Origin: VRUE01 sp963715625
Lineage (GTDB): Bacteria; Actinomycetota; Thermoleophilia; Solirubrobacterales; 70-9
NCBI GenBank assembly: GCA_963715625.1
Contig: OY970260.1
Span: 1,798,001-1,862,000, forward strand
Length of the DNA: 64,000 bases
Reading direction: 5' to 3'
Shown here: positions 33,946 to 42,941 of the stretch, piece by piece
Layout of the letters: the number at the start of each line of letters is the position of its first letter
How positions within the stretch are numbered: the stretch's first letter is position 1
Position numbers and translations under genes: made by a program
Notes under the pieces: generated by a model
Told to the model about the DNA's origin: nothing
What the model saw: only the letters and a program-made list of their open reading frames with translations
The model's database searches: none

Positions 33946-36900
33946 CTACTTGGGCGACTCGCTTGGCAGCAGCTCGCCGCCGCGCTCGGTACCGGCGATC
34001 AACTCGTCGGGGGCCTCGGCCTCGGGGATGAAGCCCGACTTCATGCCGAAGTAGACGGCCTGGGGGTGGTGGGCGACGATCGCCACCGTCGACTGCTCGG
34101 GCGTCACGGCGTAGCCGCCGGAGAGGGTCATGCCGATCTGCTCGAGGTCGAGAAGGCGCCAGACCTTCCCGTGCTCGGACTGGTCGGGGCAGGCGGGGTA
34201 GCCCCATGAGTAGCGGCGGCCCTGGCCGAGCGGGATGCCGAGCTGGCGGCGGACCTCGGAGTGCAGCCACTCGGCCAGGCCCTCGGCGGCCTGCACGCCG
34301 AGGCCGTGGACGTAGAGCTGCTCGGCGAACTCGCCTTCGCGCTCGAGCCGCTCGATCAGCTCGGTCACCTCGGGCCCGACCGTGACGCCCTGCAGGGCGA
34401 CGACGTCGCGCTCGCCCGAGTCGAGCGGGCGGAAGAAGTCGGCGAGGCAGATGCGGTCGTGCCTGGGCTGGCGCGGGAAGGCGAGGCGCTCGCGCTCGCG
34501 CTCGGGGTCCTCGGGGTCGAAGACGACCAGCTCGTTGCCCTCGGCGGCGGCCGGGAAGTAGCCGAGCCTGACCCGCGGGCGCAGGTAGTCCTGCTCGCGC
34601 CACATCCGCTCCAGGCGGGGCGCGAAGCCCTCCTCGCCGTCGGCGCCCTCGACCAGCGCCCGCCACGCCTCGCCCTTGACCCCGCGCCCGCCCCAGTGCA
34701 GCTTGAAGAGCACGTGGCGGTCGAGGTGGGGGAAGACCTCGTCGAGGTCGACGTCGACCTCGCGCACGCCCCAGAAGGGCGGCTCGGGGACCGGCACGTC
34801 GGTGCGGGCCGGCGAGCGCACGCTGGCGTCGGTGGTCGGCGGTCCCTGCTCAGCGCTCACAGGTTTCTCGCGCAGCTCCCGCGCCTCGGTGCGGATCCGC
34901 GACACCAGCGCCTCGCGCGCAGCCTCGTCGACCAGGGCATCCATCGTGTCGAGGCCCTGGAAGGCGTCCTTGCAGTAGAAGACACCGGGTTCGTAGACCT
35001 CGTCGGAGTCCTTGCCCTGCGGGTAGAGCGTGCGGCGGCCGAAGTCGCGGTTGATCGCCGCGCCTCCGATCAGCACGGGGTAGGGGAGCCCGCGCTGGTG
35101 CAGCTCCTGGACGCAGATCGGCATCTGCTTGGAGGTCGAGACGAGCAGGGCGGAGAGGCCGATCGCGTCGGCCTCGTTCTCGACCGCCGCCTCGATGATC
35201 GCGTCGACCGGCACCTGCTTGCCGAGGTCGATCACGGTGTAGCCGTTGTTGGTGAGGATCGTGTTGACCAGCGACTTGCCGATGTCGTGCACGTCGCCGA
35301 AGACGGTGGCGATCACGACCTTGCCCTTGGTGTGGCCGTCGATCCGGTCGAGGTAGTTCTCCAGCTGCGCCACGGCGCGCTTCATCGCTTCCGCCGACTG
35401 CAGGACGAAGGGCAGGATCAGCTCGCCGGCGCCGAACTTGTCGCCGACCTCCTTCATCGCCGGCAGCAGCACCTCGTTGAGGGTGGGGACCGCGCCGATC
35501 TTCTCCACCGAGCGGTCGACCCACGCCTCGACCCCGTCCTTCTTGCGGCGCAGGATGTGCCAGTGCAGCGCCTCCTCGGGCTCCATGCCCTCGGTCGGGT
35601 CGCCCGCCTCCTCGGCCGCCTCCTCGCCCTTGGACTCGAAGTGGGCGATGAAGCGCTCCAGCGCGTCCTCGCGCCGGTCGAAGACGAGGTCGTCGGTCAG
35701 CTCGCGCTCCCCGGTGGAGATCTCCGCGTAGGGCGTGATGTGGTTGGGGTTGACCATCGCCAGGTCGAGCCCGGCCTCGACGCAGTGGTGCAGGAAGACC
35801 GAGTTGAGCACCGCGCGCGCCGGCGGCGAGACGCCGAAGGAGACGTTGGAGACGCCGAGCGAGGTCTTGACGCCGGGCAGCTCGGCCTTGATCCGGCGGA
35901 TGCCCTCGATCGTCTCCACCGCCGAGGGCCGCCACTCGGCCTCGCCCGTGGTCAGGGTGAAGGTGAGCGCGTCGAAGATCAGCGCCTCGGGGTCGAGGCC
36001 GTGCTCGGTGCAGGCGATGTCGCGGATGCGCTTGGCGACCTCGACCTTGCGCTCGGCCGTCTTCGCCATCCCGATCTCGTCGATCGTCAGCGCGATCAGC
36101 GCCGCCCCGTGGGCCCTGGCGATCGGCACGACTACGTCGGCCTTCTCGCGGCCGGCCTCGAGGTTGACCGAGTTGACGACCGCACGGCCGGGGATCTGCT
36201 CCAGCGCGGCGCGGATCACCTCCGGCTCGGTCGAGTCGACCTGGATCGGCGCCGGCTGGGTCAGCGAGATCCGCTTCACCACCGCCGCCATCTGCTCGTC
36301 CTCGTCGGAGCGCTCGGTCAGCGCCACGCAGACGTCGAGCACGTGGGCGCCGCCCTCGACCTGGTCCTCGGCGACCTGCACCAGGCCGTCGTAGTCGTCG
36401 GCGAGCAGCAGCTCCTTGGCCCTGCGCGAGCCCTGCGAGTTGACCCGCTCGCCGACCAGGGTCGGCCGCGGTTCCTGCACGAGCGGGGTGGAGGTCATCA
36501 TCGAGGAGAGCTGGGGGGGGCCGGGGGCGGGGCGCTCGCCCGGCACGCGACCGGCGACCCGCTCGCGGATCGCGGCGATGTGCGCCGGCGTCGTCCCGCA
36601 GCAGCCGCCGACGATGCCGACGCCGTAGCGCTCGACGAACTCGCCCAGGGTCGCCGCCAGCGGCTCGGGCTCTTCGGGGAAGATCGTCTCGCCGTCGGGC
36701 CCCTGCAGGGGCAGGCCGGCGTTGGGGATGCAGTGGACGGGCAGCGGGCTGTTCTCGCCGAGGTAGCGGATCGCGTCGCGCATGTCCTCGGGCCCGGTCG
36801 AGCAGTTGAGCCCGATGACGTCGACGTCGAGCGCCGCCAGCGTCGTCAGCACCGCCCGGATGTCGGTGCCGAGCAGCATCTTTCCGCCCTGGGGCAGGAG

Positions 36901-37476
36901 CGAGACGCTGGCCTGGATCGGCAGCCTGCGGCCGGTCGCGGCGAAGGCCTCGCGGGCGCCGAAGATCGCCGCCTTCACCTCGAGGATGTCCTGCGCGGTC
37001 TCGACGATGATCAGGTCGGCTCCGCCCTCGACCAACCCGCGCGCCTGCTCGGCGAAGACCTCGGCCAGGCGGCCGAAGGAGATGTCGCCCAGGGTGGGGT
37101 CGGTGGAGGCGGGCAGGAAGCCGGTCGGGCCGATCGAGCCGGCGACGAAGCGATCCGGGCCGGCGGCCCTGCGGGCGATCTCTGCCGCCTTGACGTTTAT
37201 CTCCAGCGTCTGCTCGCCCAGGCCCCACTCTTCGAGCTTCAGCCGCGAGCCCTGGAAGCTGTCGGTCTCGACCACCTCGGCGCCGGCCTCCAGCATCGAG
37301 GCGTGCACGCCCTCGATCACGTCGGGCCGGTTCAGCACCAGCGCCTCGTGGCACTTCCCGGCCAGCCCGCCGTAGTCCTCCCGGGTCAGCTCGAACTGCT
37401 CCAGGGTCGCGCCCATGCCGCCGTCGAAGACGACGACGCGCTCGCGCGTAGCGGCGATGAAGTCACGCTCGGCCAT
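33946..37476 (-). CDS. metH: Cobalamin-dependent methionine synthase
   Basis: 1176 residues, full length. Order of domains: homocysteine-binding (1-320) with zinc cysteines in GLNCS and GGCCGTTP; methyltetrahydrofolate-binding (about 335-620) with VGERVNSQGSRRAKEL and NPNHITPYAE; cobalamin cap and B12-binding (about 640-880) with GDVHDIGKSLV, whose His is the lower cobalt ligand; activation domain (about 950-1176) with SWGYPACPDQSEH. It makes methionine from homocysteine. Only 53 bp separate its start from the terminal repeat of an IS, so any native leader has been displaced. I see no cobalamin or SAM riboswitch in the short leader. Confidence 0.95.
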   Translation of the reverse strand: MAERDFIAATRERVVVFDGGMGATLEQFELTREDYGGLAGKCHEALVLNRPDVIEGVHASMLEAGAEVVETDSFQGSRLKLEEWGLGEQTLEINVKAAEIARRAAGPDRFVAGSIGPTGFLPASTDPTLGDISFGRLAEVFAEQARGLVEGGADLIIVETAQDILEVKAAIFGAREAFAATGRRLPIQASVSLLPQGGKMLLGTDIRAVLTTLAALDVDVIGLNCSTGPEDMRDAIRYLGENSPLPVHCIPNAGLPLQGPDGETIFPEEPEPLAATLGEFVERYGVGIVGGCCGTTPAHIAAIRERVAGRVPGERPAPGPPQLSSMMTSTPLVQEPRPTLVGERVNSQGSRRAKELLLADDYDGLVQVAEDQVEGGAHVLDVCVALTERSDEDEQMAAVVKRISLTQPAPIQVDSTEPEVIRAALEQIPGRAVVNSVNLEAGREKADVVVPIARAHGAALIALTIDEIGMAKTAERKVEVAKRIRDIACTEHGLDPEALIFDALTFTLTTGEAEWRPSAVETIEGIRRIKAELPGVKTSLGVSNVSFGVSPPARAVLNSVFLHHCVEAGLDLAMVNPNHITPYAEISTGERELTDDLVFDRREDALERFIAHFESKGEEAAEEAGDPTEGMEPEEALHWHILRRKKDGVEAWVDRSVEKIGAVPTLNEVLLPAMKEVGDKFGAGELILPFVLQSAEAMKRAVAQLENYLDRIDGHTKGKVVIATVFGDVHDIGKSLVNTILTNNGYTVIDLGKQVPVDAIIEAAVENEADAIGLSALLVSTSKQMPICVQELHQRGLPYPVLIGGAAINRDFGRRTLYPQGKDSDEVYEPGVFYCKDAFQGLDTMDALVDEAAREALVSRIRTEARELREKPVSAEQGPPTTDASVRSPARTDVPVPEPPFWGVREVDVDLDEVFPHLDRHVLFKLHWGGRGVKGEAWRALVEGADGEEGFAPRLERMWREQDYLRPRVRLGYFPAAAEGNELVVFDPEDPERERERLAFPRQPRHDRICLADFFRPLDSGERDVVALQGVTVGPEVTELIERLEREGEFAEQLYVHGLGVQAAEGLAEWLHSEVRRQLGIPLGQGRRYSWGYPACPDQSEHGKVWRLLDLEQIGMTLSGGYAVTPEQSTVAIVAHHPQAVYFGMKSGFIPEAEAPDELIAGTERGGELLPSESPK

Positions 37477-37529
37477 GAGCTAGACAGAGTAAAGGGGGAC
37501 ACGGGCACGGTTTATCCGGAGACTGCGTT

Positions 37530-39478
37530 TAGCCCGAAGTTACCCCGCCCACTGAGCCGCTGAGTGGGCTGAATCCTGCTTCCCGTGCGGGATTGCCGGT
37601 GTTTGCACCTTGTCAAACGTAGTCACGACTATCCGTCCGAAGGTAGTGATAGGTTCGTGGTATGGGCAGAAAGGCAAGGCCGACAGGCGCTATGCACGTG
37701 GTCACGAACACGGTCAAGCGCGGTGATCGCGAGTACCACTCGCAGCTGTTGCGCCGCTCCTACCGCGAGGGCGGCAAGGTGAAGAAGCAGACGCTCGCCA
37801 ACCTCTCCCACCTGCCACCGGAGGCGATCGCCGCGATCAGGGCGGTCCTCGCCGGCAAGACGCTGCTGGTGGCAGACGAGGGGCTCGAGGTGACGCACAG
37901 CCTCCCCACCGGGCACGCCGAAGCGGTGCTGGGGGCCGCTCGCCGCCTCGGCCTGCCCCGCCTGCTCGACCGCTCCCCCTCCAAAGAGCGCGACCTCGCC
38001 CTGGCGATGATCTGCCAGCGGGTCCTGGAGCCCGGCTCCAAGCTCGCCACCGTGCGAGCCCTGGGCCAGTTAACGCTCGGCTCCTCGCTCGGCGTGGGGA
38101 GCGCTGACCAAGACGACCTCTACGCGGCGATGGACTGGCTCTGCGAGCGCCAGGGGAAGATCGAGGACCGCCTCGCCACCCGCCACCTCACCGACGGCAC
38201 CCTGGTCCTCTATGACGTCTCCTCCTCCTACTTCGAGGGCAGGACCTGCCCGCTGGCGGCGCTCGGCTACTCGCGCGACGGGCGACCGGGCACCCTGCAG
38301 ATCACCTACGGCCTGCTCTGTGACCGGCAGGGACGCCCGGTCGCGATCGAGGTCTTCGAGGGCAACCTCAACGACCACGCGACCCTGCCCGCCCAGGTCG
38401 CCAAGCTGAAGGAGCGCTTCGGGCTCGCCACGGTGATCGTCGTCTCCGACCGCGGCATGGCGACAAAGGCCAACCTGGAGACGATGGGAGAGGCGGAGGG
38501 GGTCGCCTGGATCACGGCGCTGAAAGCGCCGGCGGTGAAGAAGCTGGTCAAGGAGGGCGACCTGCAGCTCTCACTCCTCGACGAGACCAACCTGGCCGAG
38601 ATCGAATCGGATGCCTACCCCGGCGAGCGGCTCGTCCTCTGCCGCAATCCCCTGGTCGGCGAGGAGCGGGCGAGAAAGCGAGAGGAGCTGCTGGCTGCCA
38701 CCGAGCGCGGCCTGGGGGAGATCGCAGAGCGCGCTGCGGCCGGCACGCTCAAAGGCGCCGCCGAGATCGGCCTCGCGGTCGGCCCGGCCTTGAAGCGCTA
38801 CAAGGTCAAGAAGCACTTCGAGGTGCAGATCACCGACGCCTGCTTCACCTTCTCCCGCAAGCAGGCGCAGGTCGCCGCCGAGGCGGCCCTCGACGGGATC
38901 TACGCGCTGCGCACCTCCGTCCCCGGCGGCGAGCTGGACACCCCCGGCGTAGTCACCTCCTACAAGCAGCTGAAGTGGGCAGAGCGCGCCTTCCGCACCC
39001 TGAAGGGGCCGCTGGAGGTCCGGCCCATCCACCACCGCCTCGAGGACCGGGTCCGCGCCCACATCTTCTGCTGCATGCTCTCCTACTACCTGGAGTGGCA
39101 CCTGCGCGAGGCATGGGCGGAGCTGACCTTCCGCGACGAGTGCCCGCCGGCGCAGGCGGATCCGGTCGCCAAGGCGAAGCGCTCGGCCGCCGCCACCGGC
39201 AAGGCGCGCGCCAAGCGCACCTCGCGCGGGGAGACGCCCCACAGCTTCGAGAGCCTGATCGATGAGCTCTCCCTGCGCACCCGCAACACGATCCGCGTCG
39301 AGGGCGCCGAGGCCAGCTTCGAGCAGCTCAGCGAGCCCAACGAGCTCCAGGCGCGGGCGCTGGAGCTGATCGAGCGCATCCCCAAGCACGCGTAGACACG
39401 AACGAGACAGCCGTGAAAGCGGCGATCCTCACTGCTCAAGCCGAATTCGGGCGGGCGTCGGGGGGTAACTTCGGTCTA
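37530..39478 (+). mobile_element. Complete IS1634-family insertion sequence
   Basis: 1949 bp bounded by imperfect 18-bp terminal inverted repeats: TAGCCCGAAGTTACCCCG at 37530-37547 and, inverted, TAGACCGAAGTTACCCCC at 39478-39461 (16 of 18 match). It holds one transposase gene (37662-39395). On its left is metH (start 53 bp away); on its right the terminal CTA is the stop codon of the PIN toxin gene. No target duplication could be recognised by eye. Confidence 0.85.
37662..39395 (+). CDS. IS1634-family DDE transposase
   Basis: 577 residues from ATG 37662. N-terminal domain to about residue 180, then the DDE core: D in LVLYDVSSSYFEG, D in VIVVSDRGMATKANL, E in LKWAERAFRTLKGPLEVRPI (the YREK-like region of IS4-related groups). 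HIFCCMLSYYLE and the C-terminal SLRTRNTIRVEG are typical of the family. It is intact and flanked by matching terminal repeats, so the element may still be active. It cuts and pastes the IS. Confidence 0.92.
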   Translation: MGRKARPTGAMHVVTNTVKRGDREYHSQLLRRSYREGGKVKKQTLANLSHLPPEAIAAIRAVLAGKTLLVADEGLEVTHSLPTGHAEAVLGAARRLGLPRLLDRSPSKERDLALAMICQRVLEPGSKLATVRALGQLTLGSSLGVGSADQDDLYAAMDWLCERQGKIEDRLATRHLTDGTLVLYDVSSSYFEGRTCPLAALGYSRDGRPGTLQITYGLLCDRQGRPVAIEVFEGNLNDHATLPAQVAKLKERFGLATVIVVSDRGMATKANLETMGEAEGVAWITALKAPAVKKLVKEGDLQLSLLDETNLAEIESDAYPGERLVLCRNPLVGEERARKREELLAATERGLGEIAERAAAGTLKGAAEIGLAVGPALKRYKVKKHFEVQITDACFTFSRKQAQVAAEAALDGIYALRTSVPGGELDTPGVVTSYKQLKWAERAFRTLKGPLEVRPIHHRLEDRVRAHIFCCMLSYYLEWHLREAWAELTFRDECPPAQADPVAKAKRSAAATGKARAKRTSRGETPHSFESLIDELSLRTRNTIRVEGAEASFEQLSEPNELQARALELIERIPKHA

Positions 39479-39877
39479 GCTGTCGAGGAACTCGGCTGGC
39501 GAGAAGACAGGGATTCTGTCGGCGAGCTCCAGCAGGTCGCTGTCGCCCGAGACGAGGGCGGCGCTTTGGCTGTGGGCCAGGGCGATGAGGTAGTCGTCGT
39601 CGGGATCGGCGCAGCGGATGGGTGGAGGAGTCTCAGGATCGGCCACCAGCTGGGCGTCGCTGCGCAGAAGATGCAAGTAGGCGGCAACGCCGTCGAGGTT
39701 GACGTAGCTTCGGAACCTCTTTCGTCGGAGAACCGACTCCAGCTCGCCAAGCAGCAGGGGGGAGGCGACCAGGTCGAAGTTGCCGGCACGCGCGGAGAGC
39801 AGGAGCTTCGCCGGCTTGCCAGCCGGTGTGATCAGCGCAGAGACGAGGACGCCCGGGTCAAGGACCGCCCTCGCCAC
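39476..39877 (-). CDS. PIN-domain toxin (VapC-like, PIN_3 group)
   Basis: 133 residues from GTG 39877. PIN acidic residues: D in VLDPGVLVSALI, E in LLGELESVL, D in CADPDDDYLIALA and D in VSGDSDLL. The PIN_3 group are metal-dependent ribonucleases, usually toxins. It overlaps the RHH antitoxin gene by 20 bp, typical for such pairs. Its stop codon (TAG, 39478-39476) is made of the terminal bases of the IS, so the original C-terminus may have been longer or slightly different. All four acidic positions are before that point. Confidence 0.82.
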   Translation of the reverse strand: MARAVLDPGVLVSALITPAGKPAKLLLSARAGNFDLVASPLLLGELESVLRRKRFRSYVNLDGVAAYLHLLRSDAQLVADPETPPPIRCADPDDDYLIALAHSQSAALVSGDSDLLELADRIPVFSPAEFLDS

Positions 39878-40109
39878 GCCTCTCCCCGCGCATCTTTCGG
39901 AGCTCGTCCCCGGCAAGCTCGAGACCCTCGCCTTCGGGCGCAGGCGTGACCTTGGCCCAGATCTCAGCCAGAGCGTCGATGCCCAGGTCGCGGCGCAGCG
40001 ATTCCTCGATCACCTGGGAATCGCGCTGGCCCGTTCGCGCAGCCTTGACCCTTACGGCGCGGAAGACATCCTCGTCAAGCGTGACGGTAGTACGTGTCTT
40101 CGGCGACAT
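39858..40109 (-). CDS. Ribbon-helix-helix antitoxin
   Basis: 83 residues from ATG 40109. RTTVTLDEDVFRAVRVKAAR is a ribbon-helix-helix DNA-binding start, followed by SQVIEESLRRDLG. The C-terminal part (LELAGDELRKMRGERRGE) should contact the toxin. It precedes and overlaps the PIN toxin gene and probably represses the pair from the TGCA repeats just upstream. Confidence 0.82.
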   Translation of the reverse strand: MSPKTRTTVTLDEDVFRAVRVKAARTGQRDSQVIEESLRRDLGIDALAEIWAKVTPAPEGEGLELAGDELRKMRGERRGEGGP

Positions 40110-40130
40110 AGTTGCATTATTGCATCAAGA
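40110..40130 (-). promoter_or_regulatory. Candidate operator of the toxin-antitoxin pair
   Basis: TGCA-TTAT-TGCA at 40113-40124 followed by GATGC, directly upstream of the antitoxin start. It is AT-rich relative to the surroundings and close enough to block initiation. Assigned by position and symmetry only. Confidence 0.4.
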
Positions 40131-40169
40131 TGCGCTCTGCTCGCGCTTGCCGCCGAAGCGGGCAGAGGG

Positions 40170-40619
40170 TCAGCCGACGTTGCTGACGATCAGACCGATG
40201 AGGCCGGTGAGAATCCCGGCGATAATGGTCAACTGGAGTGCATCGAAGCGACGGGTGAGGGTGTCGAACCGCCTGTCCATCTCCGAGCGCAGCGAGATGA
40301 TTTCCCTCCGGAGCTCGCCGTTGGACGCTTTGACTTCAAGCCGAACGGCGGCGATGTCGGAGTGAACCTGCTCGAACCGACCGTCGATCTGAGCAAAGCG
40401 GGTGTCGATCTCGCCGAACCGGCTGTCGATCTGAGCAAAGCGGGTGTCGATCTCGCCGAACCGGCTGTCGATCTCGCCGAACCGGCTGTCGACCTGGGCG
40501 AAGCGGGTGTCGATCTCGCCGAACCGGCTGTCGACCTGAGCGAAGCCCAGATCGACCCGTCGAGCGAGGTCGTTCATGCGGTCTTCTGTCGAGTGCTCTT
40601 GCATCGCCGCCTCCATCAT
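40170..40619 (-). CDS. Heptad-repeat coiled-coil protein with C-terminal membrane anchor
   Basis: 149 residues from ATG 40619 (ATG 40616 possible). Residues 23-85 are nine seven-residue repeats of DSRFGEI / DTRFAQ(I/V) type, a continuous coiled coil, followed by another helical stretch (VRLEVKASNGELRREIISLR) and a final transmembrane segment (LTIIAGILTGLIGLIVSN). Such short coiled-coil proteins with a C-terminal anchor form oligomers at the membrane; related ones occur in phages and near toxin genes. The exact role is unknown. The DNA repeat is at 40365-40553. Confidence 0.7.
   Translation of the reverse strand: MMEAAMQEHSTEDRMNDLARRVDLGFAQVDSRFGEIDTRFAQVDSRFGEIDSRFGEIDTRFAQIDSRFGEIDTRFAQIDGRFEQVHSDIAAVRLEVKASNGELRREIISLRSEMDRRFDTLTRRFDALQLTIIAGILTGLIGLIVSNVG
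40365..40553. repeat. 21-bp tandem repeats encoding heptads
   Basis: Nine units of 21 bp, alternating CTGTCGATCTCGCCGAACCG- and GGTGTCGAC/ATCTGxGCGAA-type sequences on the plus strand. They code for the coiled coil and are prone to copy-number change. They are not CRISPR repeats. Confidence 0.85.
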
Positions 40620-40691
40620 GCCACTGTAGACAAGAGGTTGCAGCCTTGTTTTAAGAAATAGTCACGTAAGTGACAATTTGCAGAGGCTCTC

Positions 40692-42269
40692 TCAGCCGCG
40701 CATGCCGAGACGGCGCTTCAGGCCGCGGGCGTTGAACGCCTGGGCGACGCGGTCGATCATGCCGCGGCGGGCCTTGGTGTAGGGGTACCAGGTGGGCTCG
40801 CGCTTGCCGCCGAAGCGGGTGATCACGACCGACTCGGTGCGGCAGTACTTCTTGATCCCCGGCTCGCCGTGGCGGTAGCCGATCCCCGACTGCTTCCAGC
40901 CGCCCATCGGCACCTCCATCGCGGCGTAGTTGACGAGCACGTCGTTGACGTTGACCGCGCCGCACTCGACCCGCCGCGCTACCCGCTCGGCCCGCTCGCG
41001 CTCGCCGAAGACCGAGCCTGAGAGGCCGTAACGGCTGTCGTTCGCCAGCCGCAGCGCCTCCTCGGCGTCGCGCACCTTCATCACGCCCACGACCGGGCCG
41101 AAGGTCTCCTCGCGCATCACTTTCATCGAGTGGTCGACGTCGACCAGGACCGTCGGCTCGAAGTAGTCGCCGGGGCCGGGCACCCGCTTGCCGCCGGCCA
41201 GCGCCTTGGCGCCGCCGGCCAGGGCGTCGCCGACGTGGTCCTCGACGATGCCGATCTGGTTGGGCGAGGTCATCGCGCCGACCTCCTTGCCGAAGCCCTT
41301 GCCGTCGGCGCCCTGGCGCAGCTTGCCGACCGCGGCGGTGAGCTTGGCGAGGAAGCTGTCGTAGGCGGGCTCCTCGACGTAGATCCGCTCGACCGACATG
41401 CAGATCTGGCCCGAGTTCATCATCCCGCCCCAGGCCGCGGCGTTGGCGGCGCGGTCGAGGTCGGCGTCGGCGAGGACGATCATCGGGTCCTTGCCGCCGA
41501 GCTCGAGGCTGACCGGGGTCAGCGTCTCGGCCGCCCGCGCCATCACCTTGCGCCCGGTGCGGTCCGAGCCGGTGAACTGGACGAAGTCGACGTTGTCGAC
41601 CAGGGCCTCGCCCGTCGGGCCGACCCCCTGCACGCAGTCGAAGACGTCGGGGCCGCCGATCTCCTCCTTCCAGGCCTTCACCACTTCGGCCAGGCCGAGC
41701 GGCGTGAACTCCGAGGGCTTGACCACGACCGCGGCGCCGGCCTGCAGCGCCGGGATCGCGTCGCCGAGGGCGAGGATCAGGGGGAAGTTCCAGGGGCTGA
41801 TGATGCCGACCACGGGGTGGGGCCGGTACTGCACGCGCAGCTTCTTCGACGCCAGCAGCGGCGTGTGGGGCCGGACCGCCTCCTCGCCGATGAACCGAGC
41901 CGCCTTGGAGCCGTAGAAGTTGATCAGGTCGGCGAGGTAGGCCGGCTCGCCCGAGGCGTCGGCGCGGACCTTGCCGGTCTCGGCCTGCATCGTGTCGAGC
42001 ACCCGGTCGGAGTTGTCGAGCAGCCAGTCGCGCAGCTTGGAGAGCCAGCGGTAGCGGCCCTCGATCCCCGTCGCCTCCCACTCGGCCTGGTTGGCGCGGA
42101 CGCGGGCGACGGTCGCGGCGACCGCCTCGGGGGAATCGATCGGGACCGTTGCGATCGGGCCGCCGGTCGCGGGGTTATGGACCTCGATCGCATCCGGCGC
42201 CGCGGCCCGGGCCGCGGCGTTAGGCGTCTCGGTGGCCTCGCTTCCCTTCTCTGCGGTGCCGCTCTCCAC
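40692..42269 (-). CDS. NAD(P)+-dependent aldehyde dehydrogenase (succinate-semialdehyde dehydrogenase-like)
   Basis: 525 residues from GTG 42269 with GGGAAG upstream. The catalytic Glu is in LELGGKDPMIVLADAD and the catalytic Cys in NSGQICMSVERIYV; cofactor-binding GIISPWNFPLILALGDAIPA and VQFTGSDRTGRKV are present. ETFGPVVGVMKV and the C-terminal VNDVLVNYAAMEVPMGGWKQ (20 residues) are well conserved. The succinate-semialdehyde or long-chain aldehyde specificity is not certain. It has about 30 extra N-terminal residues rich in Ala. No operon partner is visible. Confidence 0.88.
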   Translation of the reverse strand: MESGTAEKGSEATETPNAAARAAAPDAIEVHNPATGGPIATVPIDSPEAVAATVARVRANQAEWEATGIEGRYRWLSKLRDWLLDNSDRVLDTMQAETGKVRADASGEPAYLADLINFYGSKAARFIGEEAVRPHTPLLASKKLRVQYRPHPVVGIISPWNFPLILALGDAIPALQAGAAVVVKPSEFTPLGLAEVVKAWKEEIGGPDVFDCVQGVGPTGEALVDNVDFVQFTGSDRTGRKVMARAAETLTPVSLELGGKDPMIVLADADLDRAANAAAWGGMMNSGQICMSVERIYVEEPAYDSFLAKLTAAVGKLRQGADGKGFGKEVGAMTSPNQIGIVEDHVGDALAGGAKALAGGKRVPGPGDYFEPTVLVDVDHSMKVMREETFGPVVGVMKVRDAEEALRLANDSRYGLSGSVFGERERAERVARRVECGAVNVNDVLVNYAAMEVPMGGWKQSGIGYRHGEPGIKKYCRTESVVITRFGGKREPTWYPYTKARRGMIDRVAQAFNARGLKRRLGMRG

Positions 42270-42342
42270 TGGGACTCCCTTCCTCGACCGTTTGGCTGGT
42301 TGGCCAAGGTTACCCGTTGCGCCCGGGTGCGCGGCTCAGTGC

Positions 42343-42906
42343 TCAGTGTTCTTCCAGGCAGCCGTTCAAGCCGTAGGCGTTTGCCAGCTGGTTCGCCTTG
42401 CCGAAGGAGAGTTCGGTTTCGAGGAAGCTTTTATTGAAGCCTTCCGGGTCTTCGCTCGATTCGTTGAGCAGCTTTTGCAGGGCCTCGAGGAAGGCGGTGA
42501 TTTCTTCCTCGTCGCCGGCCGGTGCCCCGATTTCGCTGATTTCGTCGATCATCTGCTGGTAGACCTCGGGAAAGCCGGTTTCGAAGAAAACGTTCTGACG
42601 CGAAGGTTCCGTCGGTTTGGGCGGGTTGTTCTGTTCTTCTTCGAAGGCTCCGAACAGCTCTTTTTCGAACCGCTTCCAGGTCTTCGCGCAGATCGATTTC
42701 GCCTGCTTGATGAACGTCGCTTTCGAGAGCGAGCCCGTTTCGACGGTGACCTCCTCGACAGCGACGTCGGTACCGCCGCTGGAGGAACCGCCGGAAGAGC
42801 CGGTCGCCGACTCGTCGCTGCCGCCACAGCCCGCCGCGGAGTAGAGGGCCACGAGGACTGCGGCGACAGCTACGAATCCCCATTTGCTCAGAGCGTACCC
42901 CTGCAT
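42343..42906 (-). CDS. Lipoprotein with SKATFIKQAKSICAK motif
   Basis: 187 residues from ATG 42906. The lipobox is YSAAGC (Cys at about 27), followed by a Ser/Gly-rich linker. The helical domain starts LSKATFIKQAKSICAKTWKR, a pattern I associate with a family of short lipoproteins common in Solirubrobacterales, and ends with a second cysteine in NGCLEEH, likely paired with the first. Anchored on the outer face of the membrane; ligand unknown. Confidence 0.7.
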   Translation of the reverse strand: MQGYALSKWGFVAVAAVLVALYSAAGCGGSDESATGSSGGSSSGGTDVAVEEVTVETGSLSKATFIKQAKSICAKTWKRFEKELFGAFEEEQNNPPKPTEPSRQNVFFETGFPEVYQQMIDEISEIGAPAGDEEEITAFLEALQKLLNESSEDPEGFNKSFLETELSFGKANQLANAYGLNGCLEEH

Positions 42907-42941
42907 TCGGGGTCAGCATAGCATGAGGATCGCAACCGTGC

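Noticed and set aside
37477..37661. Cobalamin or SAM riboswitch upstream of metH
   Set aside because: No B12-box or SAM-box core; the region is mostly the end of an IS with one GCCCACT/AGTGGGC hairpin.
40365..40553. Regular 21-bp repeats considered as CRISPR
   Set aside because: No spacers; units are contiguous and encode heptads of a coiled coil.
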